Below are positions 7,084 through 15,064 of a DNA stretch of 64,000 nt, one piece after another. Origin of the DNA: Cyclobacteriaceae bacterium (GTDB lineage: Bacteria > Bacteroidota > Bacteroidia > Cytophagales > Cyclobacteriaceae); the NCBI GenBank assembly GCA_019638285.1, contig JAHBUB010000002.1, positions 124,001 through 188,000 on the forward strand, read 5' to 3'. Below the pieces are notes generated by a model. The model was not told the origin of the DNA. It searched no databases and was given only the letters and a program-made list of their open reading frames with translations. Every line of letters starts with the position of its first letter. Position 1 is the stretch's first letter. The position numbers and the translations under genes are program-made.

Positions 7084-9057
7084 ATGCCTATGAAGCTACA
7101 ATTTCCCTATTTCAAATCAATAATTATTTCGTTATTTTTTTTAGGAATATTTATTTTAACAGGGTTTAAGGCAAATTCCCAGTCAATCATCCAAGGGAAA
7201 ATTATTGAGAACGATACGGGATTGCCACTCCCCTATGCAAATGTATATTTGAAGGCTAATCAGAATATTGGAACCATAAGCAATTTGGAAGGCCGATTTT
7301 TACTTACGGTTTCAAAAATTTCTAGGACAGATTCATTAGTTATTAGCTATGTGGGATACACTACGATGGTAATAGCTGCTATGGATCTTCGTACCAAATT
7401 CAATGGAATAATAGGATTGCAAGAAGAAAAAAGAATACTGGAAAATGTGGTAATCCATTCTGAGGATACATTGAGGAAATTTTTAACACAGGTTTTTAAT
7501 CGAATAGGCAACAATTATCCGCAGGTAGGTATACTAACTACTGGATTTTATAGGGAAACAAATTGGCTGGAAAATGAAAAAAAGTTCATTTATTTTTCAG
7601 AATCCATTATTGAATTTTATAAACCTCCTTATAATCAAAGAAAGTTTGGTCCAGCAAGGATAGTTGAAGGGGCTAAAACTGAACTTAAGGACAGGCGTAA
7701 TTATTCAAATGTTTACTTTTATGCAGGCATCTATTCTCCTCAGAGATTTGATTTTGTAAAAGAGCGGATGGAGTTTATCAATCCAGTCCATTTTGATAAA
7801 TATTCTTATTCTGTTGAGGCTGAAGTTCAAAACAACAAGAATCGAATAATTATTATAACCTTTAAACCCGAAATAAAAAATGCCTTGTATGAGGGCAAAC
7901 TTTTTATCGACTCAGGTTCCAAAGCTTATATTAAGGCCGAATACAAACTCACACCATTTGGCGTTAAGAAGGAAAATTTTTTGAATACAATTGATTTAAG
8001 TTTCCAAAACAGAAACTATATAGTTCACTATAAAGAACAAAATGGTACATGGTACCTAGACTATGTTATTCAGGTGGCACTAATCAACAATAAAAAATTT
8101 GATAATAGAATTCGATATACGAACGAATTTGTCTCAACAAATAACGAAGAAGTAGACAATAATCCCATATCAGATAAGGATGCAATACCATTCCAGGCGT
8201 TCTATTCTACGCAGGAAGATAAGTTTAACAATGACTTTTGGAATAAGGAAGAAATCATTCCGCGAACTAAGGATTTACAGAAAACTGTAGATCTTCTTTT
8301 CAAAGATTCCGCTATGGTTAAAAAAAATGCCAAGAGTCTCAATGAAGTTGGGAACAATCGTTTGTTGAAATTTATTACCAGACTATCAACAAATGTTTCA
8401 ATCGCAGATGTTCCTTTGTATGTTAATAATGGTAATTACGAGCTAACGTATCCAAATTACTTTTCAATAAGTAAAAACGTAGAGCATAAGAGTAGCATTG
8501 TGGCAATTGGCTTTGATTTCAAATATTATCCAAAACCAAATAATGGCATTGTCTTGAAATATTATGGAAACATTACGAGTGGGGTAAAGTTAAACACTAT
8601 AAATTTATTGTATGAGAAAGACTTTAGACTGGCAGGACGAAAAAAACCAATTTATATTCAACCTTCAATTGGTATCTATTTTCAAAATTTATACCTGAAC
8701 CTGGGTGAATCCAATATCACCTCGGATTTTCAAATTGGCAGAAAACATTTCTATGACAGAGTCAATGTTGGAGTTGGGGAAGATAGATTTGGAATTATTG
8801 GCGCGGTGGAACTTGTATATAAGTTTAATTCCAGATTGGCCCTTATGACAAAAGCGACATCTTCGATAGCCGCAACAGGTAAGTGCAAAGTTTTAATTGG
8901 TGAAGTTCCAAAATCACTGATTGAAAAGTCAGCCAAAATGAACTTACAACAAGTTACGCTAACAAATAACAATAATTCTCAATCTGCGTCCCCGATAGGA
9001 ACCCTAAGGTTTATCCCAATAATTGAAATTGGTTTAAGGATTGGGTTAATCAAATAA
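7084..9057 (+). CDS. Carboxypeptidase-regulatory-like domain outer membrane protein in the peptide cassette
   Basis: This is a roughly 657-residue secreted protein. The start is ATG 7084 (or 7090), because the hydrophobic signal peptide (LQFPYFKSIIISLFFLGIFI...NSQS) begins there; codons up to 7024 would run into the divergent peptide gene. The mature N-terminus has a CarboxypepD_reg-like beta-sandwich (IIQGKIIENDTGLPLPYANV, then GTISNLEGRF and LVISYVGY), common on Bacteroidota outer-membrane proteins. The C-terminal half has many beta-strand-like segments (KYYPKPNNGIVLKYYGN, PIYIQPSIGIYFQNLYLNLG, LRFIPIIEIGLRIGLIK) suggesting a barrel, as in DUF5686-like proteins. No TonB-dependent receptor plug is evident. 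Composition is A+T-rich relative to neighbours. A role as receptor, exporter or immunity partner is speculative. Confidence 0.65.
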   Translation: MPMKLQFPYFKSIIISLFFLGIFILTGFKANSQSIIQGKIIENDTGLPLPYANVYLKANQNIGTISNLEGRFLLTVSKISRTDSLVISYVGYTTMVIAAMDLRTKFNGIIGLQEEKRILENVVIHSEDTLRKFLTQVFNRIGNNYPQVGILTTGFYRETNWLENEKKFIYFSESIIEFYKPPYNQRKFGPARIVEGAKTELKDRRNYSNVYFYAGIYSPQRFDFVKERMEFINPVHFDKYSYSVEAEVQNNKNRIIIITFKPEIKNALYEGKLFIDSGSKAYIKAEYKLTPFGVKKENFLNTIDLSFQNRNYIVHYKEQNGTWYLDYVIQVALINNKKFDNRIRYTNEFVSTNNEEVDNNPISDKDAIPFQAFYSTQEDKFNNDFWNKEEIIPRTKDLQKTVDLLFKDSAMVKKNAKSLNEVGNNRLLKFITRLSTNVSIADVPLYVNNGNYELTYPNYFSISKNVEHKSSIVAIGFDFKYYPKPNNGIVLKYYGNITSGVKLNTINLLYEKDFRLAGRKKPIYIQPSIGIYFQNLYLNLGESNITSDFQIGRKHFYDRVNVGVGEDRFGIIGAVELVYKFNSRLALMTKATSSIAATGKCKVLIGEVPKSLIEKSAKMNLQQVTLTNNNNSQSASPIGTLRFIPIIEIGLRIGLIK

Positions 9058-9583
9058 AGGTTTTTATAATTAAGTAAAATCCAGCTACAATTAAAATTAA
9101 GGATAGAGTGGTTCTTTTATTTAAAATAAATGAGACTACGAGAGATGTATTATTACGACTAGGAAATTTTTTGCCGATTGCGGGCGTAGAAGGAACTAAG
9201 ATTTTCCCAGACCAAATTTTCAAAAAATCCACCTCGCTTAACGGTGTAATCTTACCAGTAGAAGGGTTCATACAATAGGCATTACTAGTATCGACAACGT
9301 GTATCGCAACAAAGTGAGGAAAGAATTTTTTAATTCGTACATGGGCAATAAAAGGTGACCTCAATTGACTTAATGATTTGAAATCTGACACATAGCCAAT
9401 AGCCTCTATATTGAATTTCTCTAATAACAGGGACAAATCCATAAAACTATAGAAACCGATCTTTAGCGGATTGAATAATTTTAATTCAGATAACTCTACT
9501 TCAATGTTATAATGATGGAGAATTGCTTTTACGCAGGCAATACCACAATCTGAAATATCTGTTTGTTTGACATTAGGCATCAT
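9050..9583 (-). CDS. Stand-alone C39-family peptidase with C-terminal membrane anchor, no ABC transporter
   Basis: C39 peptidases remove double-glycine leaders and are normally fused to ABC exporters. Here a 177-residue protein carries the peptidase domain at about 1-135: QTDISDCGIAC with catalytic Cys13, FFPHFVAIHVV with catalytic His90, and CMNPSTGK where the usual Asp of the DP motif is Asn106. The H-to-N spacing of 16 matches the H-to-D spacing in the family. One hydrophobic segment (about 160-176, LSLILIVAGFYLIIKTF) ends the protein, so transporter and ATPase domains are absent. Asn can replace Asp in papain-like triads, so activity is plausible. The gene overlaps the convergent membrane-protein gene by 8 bases. 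Its upstream region holds repeat copy B. Confidence 0.8.
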   Translation of the reverse strand: MMPNVKQTDISDCGIACVKAILHHYNIEVELSELKLFNPLKIGFYSFMDLSLLLEKFNIEAIGYVSDFKSLSQLRSPFIAHVRIKKFFPHFVAIHVVDTSNAYCMNPSTGKITPLSEVDFLKIWSGKILVPSTPAIGKKFPSRNNTSLVVSFILNKRTTLSLILIVAGFYLIIKTFI

Positions 9584-9651
9584 TTATTTGACATGGATAT
9601 GGGTACCGTAAATTGCCGTCAATAAAATTCACGTGCTATTAGATTAAATAT

Positions 9652-9719
9652 CGAAGTTAGCGAAAAAATATTCTATCACCTTTCAACAAAAAAGGGCCTG
9701 CGTTTTAGCAAGCCCTTTT
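9652..9719 (-). repeat. Direct repeat copy B (68 bp) bounding the peptide cassette next to htpG
   Basis: This is the same 68 bases as 6709-6776 with two substitutions. It lies 18 bases beyond the htpG stop and 68 bases before the C39 peptidase start, so it can both terminate htpG and provide the promoter region of the peptidase gene. In copy A the same module separates the peptide genes from the YwqK-like gene. This arrangement suggests that htpG and the YwqK-like gene were once adjacent and the 2.9 kb between the copies was inserted. Confidence 0.85.
9690..9719 (-). terminator. Intrinsic terminator of htpG
   Basis: AAAAGGGCTTGC and GCAGGCCCTTTT pair around a TAAAAC loop (one mismatch), followed leftward by a T run. 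It is 18 bases past the htpG stop. Confidence 0.75.
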
Positions 9720-9737
9720 AATACATTTTTGTTTAGA

Positions 9738-11639
9738 CTATGAAACCAACTCTACACTTCTCTTAATAAAGCTCGTCAAGTCAGCGCCTGTGAGCATATT
9801 CTGCGAAAGCAATGCCAAATCATACGCTTGCTTGGCCAACTTTATTTTTTGTTCTTCCGTCTCGGCCTTCAATACTTTCTGAATCACATTGTGATTGGCA
9901 TTGACAGCCACATTGTAACTGTCAGGCATACCTCCCATAAAGGACATACCTCCACCACCGGTCTTGGCCATGTCTTTCATTCTCCTCATCCACTCGCTCA
10001 TGGTTACCGTTACAGGCAGGTCAGCAGGAGACATTGATTCAACCGTTAATGTCATACTTTGATTCTTAATGGCCTTCTCAAAGATTCCTTTGATTTGTTC
10101 CTCTTCTTCTTTGTTAAGAACGCTTTCAATCTTTTCATCTTTGGCGATCAACTTGTCGATGGTATCACTATCCACCCTCTTGAGCTGCGTGTTTTCAAGC
10201 TTCTGCTCAAGGTTGCTAATGTAATGGCTGTCCAAAACACCATCCATAAGTAACACATCGTATGATTTATCCTTCGCCATCTGAATGTAGGTGTCTTGTT
10301 TGCCCGCGTCAGAAGTATATAAGTAAATGGTTTGCTTGTCTTTGTCAGTTTGGTTGTCTTTTACTTTCTCTTTGTATTCATCAAAAGTGAAGTAAGCTCC
10401 ATCTACGTTTTTCAGTAATGAAAAATCCTTTGCTTTTTCATAAAACTTTTCATCACTGATCATTCCGTATTTCACGAAAATATTGATGTCATCCCACTTT
10501 TTCTCAAAGGCAGGACGATCTTTTTTGTACATGTCTCCCAACTTGTCGGCCACTTTTTTGGTAATGTGCTGACTGATCTTTTTAACACTCGAGTCAGATT
10601 GCAGGTAACTTCTGGAAACGTTCAGTGGAATATCTGGTGAATCTAACACCCCGTGTAGAAGCATCAGAAAATCAGGAACCACTTCTTTCACTTCATCAGT
10701 AATAAATACCTGACGGGAATAAAGCTGGATTTTGTTTTTTTGAAGCTCAAAATCATTTTTCACCTTCGGGAAGTAGAGCACTCCTGTTAGATTAAATGGA
10801 TAGTCTACATTCAGGTGAATCCAAAAAAGGGGATCTTCCGAAAATGGATATAGCTCTTTATAAAAATCCAGATAATCTTTATCCTTCAAATCTTTAGGAG
10901 ACTTGGCCCACAAAGGTTCGGGGTTATTGATAATGCGATCAACCTTTACCGATTTGTACTTTGGCTTTCCTTCCTTGTCCTCTCCATCCGGAATACTTTC
11001 TTCCTTGGTGCCGAATTTTATTTCAACAGGTAGGAACTTGCAATACTTTTCTAGGATTCCCTTTAATCTGTATTCGTCCAGAAACTCCTCGGAGTCTTTG
11101 TTGATGTGTAGAATGATATCGGTTCCTCTTTCCTTTTTCTTAGCGGGTTCAAGAGAAAACTCTGTAGACCCATCGCACGTCCACTTGGCTGCCTCGTCCT
11201 CTCCCACAGCGTAAGATCTGGAAATGATTTCCACATTGTCGGCCACCATGAAAGACGAATAAAACCCAAGACCAAACTTTCCAATGATGTCTTTAGCGTC
11301 TCCTTTGTCTTTGAATTTTTCCACAAACTCAGTGGCTCCGGAAAAGGCAATCTGGTTAATATATTTTTTTATTTCTTCTGCCGTCATTCCAATTCCGCGG
11401 TCGCTTACGGTGATGGTTTTTTTCTTTTTATCGAAACTTACCTCTACGCGGGTTTCTCCAAGTTCATCCTTGAACTCGCCCATTGCGGCAAGCTTTTTAA
11501 TTTTTTGCGTGGCGTCTACCGCGTTGCTTACCAGTTCCCTTAGAAAGATCTCGTGATCTGAGTAGAGAAATTTTTTGATGATGGGAAAGATATTTTCGGT
11601 ATGGATGGAAATTGAACCCTTTTCAGCAACAGTTGCCAT
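9738..11639 (-). CDS. htpG: Molecular chaperone HtpG (Hsp90)
   Basis: This is a cytoplasmic ATP-dependent chaperone of 633 residues, full length for bacterial Hsp90. The N-terminal GHKL ATPase domain shows FLRELVSNAVDA (about 33-44), SDRGIGMT (about 78-85) and GKFGLGFYSSFMVAD (about 120-134). The middle domain holds the conserved SRSYLQSD with its catalytic Arg, and the C-terminal dimerisation domain follows. A short glycine/methionine-rich stretch (KTGGGGMSFMGGMP) lies near residues 562-575. About 290 bases upstream, up to the RNase gene terminator, should contain its own promoter, but no clear consensus was found there. Confidence 0.97.
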   Translation of the reverse strand: MATVAEKGSISIHTENIFPIIKKFLYSDHEIFLRELVSNAVDATQKIKKLAAMGEFKDELGETRVEVSFDKKKKTITVSDRGIGMTAEEIKKYINQIAFSGATEFVEKFKDKGDAKDIIGKFGLGFYSSFMVADNVEIISRSYAVGEDEAAKWTCDGSTEFSLEPAKKKERGTDIILHINKDSEEFLDEYRLKGILEKYCKFLPVEIKFGTKEESIPDGEDKEGKPKYKSVKVDRIINNPEPLWAKSPKDLKDKDYLDFYKELYPFSEDPLFWIHLNVDYPFNLTGVLYFPKVKNDFELQKNKIQLYSRQVFITDEVKEVVPDFLMLLHGVLDSPDIPLNVSRSYLQSDSSVKKISQHITKKVADKLGDMYKKDRPAFEKKWDDINIFVKYGMISDEKFYEKAKDFSLLKNVDGAYFTFDEYKEKVKDNQTDKDKQTIYLYTSDAGKQDTYIQMAKDKSYDVLLMDGVLDSHYISNLEQKLENTQLKRVDSDTIDKLIAKDEKIESVLNKEEEEQIKGIFEKAIKNQSMTLTVESMSPADLPVTVTMSEWMRRMKDMAKTGGGGMSFMGGMPDSYNVAVNANHNVIQKVLKAETEEQKIKLAKQAYDLALLSQNMLTGADLTSFIKRSVELVS

Positions 11640-11870
11640 ATTCGTTGATTTGGTTTGATTAATAATTTACAGGGGAAACCTTTCAAAAGCCGTTCCATCA
11701 AGTAAAAGGTGACAGGATGGCAGGGAAGGGAGTTGTGGAATAATTAGGTGTTGTTTTGTGAGGACACGAAACAAAGGAGGGTCTGTGTTGAAATGGGTAT
11801 GTGTATTCTTAAGGATGACTTATTTTCCGATTTCACTTTTGTGGTCGGAGTTTAAAGAATGGATAGCGCA

Positions 11871-11904
11871 AAAAAAAACCGCAACACTTCTCATGCTGCG
11901 GTTC
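11871..11904 (-). terminator. Intrinsic terminator of the RNase E/G gene
   Basis: Read leftward, AACCGCA pairs with TGCGGTT around a GC-containing loop and is followed by eight T. It lies 27 bases past the RNase stop. It separates that gene from htpG downstream. Confidence 0.8.
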
Positions 11905-11930
11905 TAATTTTTAATTAGTCATTTAGACTT

Positions 11931-13526
11931 TTATTCTTCTGTTTGTGCTGGCGTAGCCGGTTGTCCATGCACTCCAGTATCAATCTCATCTCCGTCTTTT
12001 GTTAAGAATTTGAATTCTGTGATTGCCATGGAAGAATCCCTCACCAGTGTTATCCATTTCTTGTATTTAAAGAAAAGCTTTACGCGTTTTGAGATAATTC
12101 CAGTTGTATAGTAGGCATACACGAAGGGGTGAAGGGCCAGTGCCAAACCGGTTTCATTTTGTTTTATCAACAGATGATCCAGGTGTTGCTCTATCTCATC
12201 GGTGATCAGGATGCTTGCTGTAATGCTTCCGGTGCCATTGCAAGTGGGGCATACTTCCTTGGTGGTAATATCCATCTGTGGACGAACACGCTCACGGGTG
12301 ATTTGCATCAATCCAAACTTAGAAAGTGGAAGTACGGTATGCTTGGCACGATCGGCACCAGCCATTTCGTCCTTCATGGTTTTATGAATGAGGCGCTTGT
12401 TTTCAGCACTTCTCATATCAATAAAATCGACTACAATGATTCCTCCCATATCGCGCAGGCGCAATTGCCGCGCTACTTCTTTCGCTGCTTCTAAGTTTAC
12501 AGATAAGGCGGTGGTCTCCTGATTTTCTTCGCGATTGGATTTGTTGCCACTATTGACATCCACCACATGAAGTGCTTCAGTGTGCTCAATGATCAGGTAT
12601 CCACCCCCTTTTAAACTTACCGTTTGCCCGAAGGCAGACTTGATCTGTTTTTCTACGTTGAAATGCTCAAATATTTTGGCCTTGCCCGTGTACAGCTTTA
12701 CTATTTTTTCTTTGTCCGGAGCAATGGTCCTTATATAAGCACGGGTCTCTTCGTAAATCTTTTTGTCGTCTACCTGGATATTATCAAAAGATTCGTTGAG
12801 TACATCGCGTAGAATGGAAGAGGTTTTGCTTATTTCTCCAATTACTTTGTCGCGTGGATTGGCGGTTACTAACCTTTTGGTCCCTTCATCCCAGGTCTTG
12901 GTCAGGTTGCGCAGGTCCTTGTCCAGTTCAGCCACTTCTTTGCCCTCGGCAACGGTGCGTATGATGACCCCGAAATTTTCAGGTTTGATGGATTGGATAA
13001 GACGAAGAAGGCGTTTGCGTTCTTCACTGCTGGTGATCTTTTTAGAGACACTTACCGTGTTGCTAAAAGGAACCAGCACCAGGTAGCGGCCTGGTATGGA
13101 TAACTCGCACGAAAGTCGCGGCCCTTTGGTGGATATGGGTTCTTTTACCACCTGTACCGGAATGACCTGACCTTTGGAAAGTTGCTGGGATACTTTCCCA
13201 TGCTTGTCAATGTCTTTTTCCAGTTGGAGTTTATCCAACCGGCCTCCGGTAATCTTCTTTGCTCGGACTAGTTTGGTGTATTTTTGAAGTGAATTAAACT
13301 GTGCGCCAAGATCAAGATAGTGAAGGAATGCATCCTTTTCGTACCCAATGTCAATAAACGCAGCGTTAAGTCCCTGAACTACCTTTTTTACAGTGCCCAG
13401 ATAAATATCACCAACTAAAAACTTGCCTCCTTCCTCTTCGTGATGGAATTCTGCAAGATTCTTATCCTTGAGAAGTGCTATGCGACATCCGTTCTGAGTT
13501 GCGCTAATAATTAGTTCGTTACTCAA
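11931..13526 (-). CDS. rng: Ribonuclease E/G family endoribonuclease
   Basis: The product processes rRNA precursors and degrades mRNA. The 531-residue protein has an N-terminal S1-like region (LVGDIYLGTVKKVVQGLNAAFIDIG, split here as GTVKKVV and AAFIDIG, about 43-62). It also has the RNase E/G catalytic core with HVVDVNSG at about 322-329, the acidic metal ligands in GGIIVVDFIDM at about 362-372, and a Zn-link motif CPTCNGTG at about 427-434. Length fits the RNase G-type proteins of Bacteroidota, without the long E. coli RNase E scaffold tail. A 51-base gap separates it from the small basic gene upstream. Confidence 0.93.
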   Translation of the reverse strand: MSNELIISATQNGCRIALLKDKNLAEFHHEEEGGKFLVGDIYLGTVKKVVQGLNAAFIDIGYEKDAFLHYLDLGAQFNSLQKYTKLVRAKKITGGRLDKLQLEKDIDKHGKVSQQLSKGQVIPVQVVKEPISTKGPRLSCELSIPGRYLVLVPFSNTVSVSKKITSSEERKRLLRLIQSIKPENFGVIIRTVAEGKEVAELDKDLRNLTKTWDEGTKRLVTANPRDKVIGEISKTSSILRDVLNESFDNIQVDDKKIYEETRAYIRTIAPDKEKIVKLYTGKAKIFEHFNVEKQIKSAFGQTVSLKGGGYLIIEHTEALHVVDVNSGNKSNREENQETTALSVNLEAAKEVARQLRLRDMGGIIVVDFIDMRSAENKRLIHKTMKDEMAGADRAKHTVLPLSKFGLMQITRERVRPQMDITTKEVCPTCNGTGSITASILITDEIEQHLDHLLIKQNETGLALALHPFVYAYYTTGIISKRVKLFFKYKKWITLVRDSSMAITEFKFLTKDGDEIDTGVHGQPATPAQTEE

Positions 13527-13577
13527 AACTTTTAAATTGGATGTGTTAAAAAATTACATCGATTAGAAGATGTATTA

Positions 13578-13670
13578 CTACTTCTTGTTCTTGTGTCTGT
13601 TCTTTCTCAAACGCTTTTTGCGCTTATGAGTAGCCATTTTATGCTTTTTCCTTTTTTTACCGCTTGGCAT
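13578..13670 (-). CDS. 30-residue basic protein, AURKAIP1/COX24 (mS38-like) family
   Basis: The gene encodes MPSGKKRKKHKMATHKRKKR followed by LRKNRHKNKK, 30 residues of which about two thirds are Lys, Arg or His. It is too short for routine gene calling. From memory this matches the Bacteroidota AURKAIP1/COX24 family, related to the mitochondrial small-subunit protein mS38. A ribosomal location is inferred from that relationship and the basic composition. It lies directly upstream of the RNase E/G gene on the same strand, compatible with an rRNA-related operon. Confidence 0.8.
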   Translation of the reverse strand: MPSGKKRKKHKMATHKRKKRLRKNRHKNKK

Positions 13671-13685
13671 ACAAATTCCTTTTTA

Positions 13686-13703
13686 GTCCGCCAACTGGCG
13701 GAC
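13686..13703. repeat. Short perfect palindrome GTCCGCCA-AC-TGGCGGAC
   Basis: Eight-base arms surround a two-base centre between the TPR gene end and the 30-residue gene start. No T run follows on either strand, so it is not a standard terminator. It looks like a small REP-type intergenic palindrome. Confidence 0.6.
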
Positions 13704-13712
13704 GGTTTAACA

Positions 13713-14516
13713 TTATTTTAAATCCTTCAAATATGAATCGGCAGCAGCTTGCACGGCCGGATCATTATCTAATTTTTTCACAAGTTCAAATTGCTCTCTC
13801 GCCTTCTCCTTTTTATTGGTATTGAGGTAAGCTACCCCCAACAACAACTGACCCTGAACATGATTTGGATAAATAGCGATCAAATCAGTTAAGCGCTCAA
13901 TGGCACGGTCATACTGGCCTGACTGAATCGCAAGCATGCCCATATTAAACATAGCCTGTTCATTGGTTGGGTCCTGCTCCAAAACCTCTCTGAGCATCGT
14001 TATCCCCTGCATAGGGTTTTTTTCACTCAGGTAAGTCATTGCTATTTTGGTCTTCGCGTCTAAGTTGGCCGGGTCTGCCTCCAATACTTGCCCAAGAAAG
14101 CTTCTGGTCTTTTCAGCCATCTCGCTTTGCTTTTTAGGGTCTAGAGCAAACGTATATGCATCATAATAGCTATTTCCGGCTTTTATGAGGCTTTCCTTGT
14201 TTTTAAAGAACGATGCGGCTTTCTCAGCAAACCACGCAGCACTGTCAAATTGGCCCGCTTTACTGTACATGCTCGCCAAAGAGTCGGCAAAGATAGCACT
14301 TTTTTCATTTCCCGATGCCTCTAAGTACTGGGCGTTCAAGGAATTAATGGATTCTCTTAAAGCTGCAGGTGTAGTAGTGTGTGGATCCCCCGCCACCTCC
14401 TGCCCTTCCTTTGCAGTTATTTGGTCCGTGTTTTCAACCACCACTTTGGGGAGTAAGAACAACAACCAAACGATTGCCACACTGGCTACTACTAAGATAA
14501 TGCGTGTTTTTAACAT
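13713..14516 (-). CDS. Membrane-anchored tetratricopeptide repeat protein
   Basis: This 267-residue protein has an N-terminal transmembrane segment (about 5-24, IILVVASVAIVWLLFLLPKV) and a mostly helical body. TPR units are clear from about residue 140: ANLDAKTKIAMTYLSEKNPM, NEQAMFNMGMLAIQSGQYDR and HVQGQLLLGVAYLNTNKKEK. The domain probably faces the periplasm and mediates protein contacts. It is 66 bases downstream of the HU gene and may be cotranscribed. No enzymatic motif is visible. Confidence 0.85.
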   Translation of the reverse strand: MLKTRIILVVASVAIVWLLFLLPKVVVENTDQITAKEGQEVAGDPHTTTPAALRESINSLNAQYLEASGNEKSAIFADSLASMYSKAGQFDSAAWFAEKAASFFKNKESLIKAGNSYYDAYTFALDPKKQSEMAEKTRSFLGQVLEADPANLDAKTKIAMTYLSEKNPMQGITMLREVLEQDPTNEQAMFNMGMLAIQSGQYDRAIERLTDLIAIYPNHVQGQLLLGVAYLNTNKKEKAREQFELVKKLDNDPAVQAAADSYLKDLK

Positions 14517-14582
14517 TTCGACATTAGTGATGGGTCATTTGAAATAGTTAATCTGAATTCAGAACTATAACTAATGACAGAT

Positions 14583-14888
14583 TTATTTCTCCGCAAGTTG
14601 TTTTACTTTTTCGCTGTTTTTAATCCTGTTAACGAAAATCTTTGCAGGCTTGAAGCTCGGAACGTAGTGCTCATCTATTACTATAGCAGTATTGCGGGAA
14701 ATATTCCTTGCAATTTTTTTCTTTCTCTTTTTATTTACGAAACTACCAAAGCCACGGATGTAAATATTTTCACCGGAGGCCATGGAAGACTTTACGATAT
14801 TGAAAAACGCTTCTACGGTATGAGACACATCTGCTTTGTCTATTCCGGTCTTTTCAGCGATTTGTGTTATAACGTCTGCTTTGGTCAC
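14583..14888 (-). CDS. HU/IHF family DNA-binding protein
   Basis: This is a 101-residue nucleoid protein. It shows the HU fold: helical N-terminus MTKADVITQIAEKTGIDKAD, the motif GENIYIRGFGSFVNKKRKKK (about 40-59), the DNA-binding arm IARNISRNTAIVI, and VPSFKPAK with the family proline. It dimerises and bends DNA. A strong promoter lies at 14925-14954. The C-terminal extension is slightly longer than E. coli HU, as is common in Bacteroidota. Confidence 0.93.
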   Translation of the reverse strand: MTKADVITQIAEKTGIDKADVSHTVEAFFNIVKSSMASGENIYIRGFGSFVNKKRKKKIARNISRNTAIVIDEHYVPSFKPAKIFVNRIKNSEKVKQLAEK

Positions 14889-14924
14889 ATCGGTAAAGTT
14901 TAGGATTCTTGAAATTCAGGACGG

Positions 14925-14954
14925 CAAATTTAATCTAGAAACATCAAACCCAAA
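14925..14954 (-). promoter_or_regulatory. Bacteroidota-type promoter of the HU gene
   Basis: Leftward TTTG (14954-14951), 18 bases, then TAAATTTG (14932-14925) match both consensus boxes. The HU start codon is 36 bases downstream. Confidence 0.65.
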
Positions 14955-15064
14955 ATGAAATCTTTGATAATCACGAAGATGTGAATTAAAACCGTGGTAT
15001 TTCCGGAAACATTCCACTATTAAAGGTGGTTTTAAGACCTTCGTGAGGCGAATAGTTTATTTTG

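Noticed and set aside
9050-9583. Truncated ABC exporter pseudogene
   Set aside because: The reading frame is intact, ends with a full membrane helix and overlaps its neighbour only slightly. I saw no ATP-binding motifs in the adjacent bases, although a deletion cannot be excluded.
13686-13703. Terminator between the TPR gene and the 30-residue gene
   Set aside because: The palindrome is perfect but has no T run on either side, so it was listed as a repeat only.
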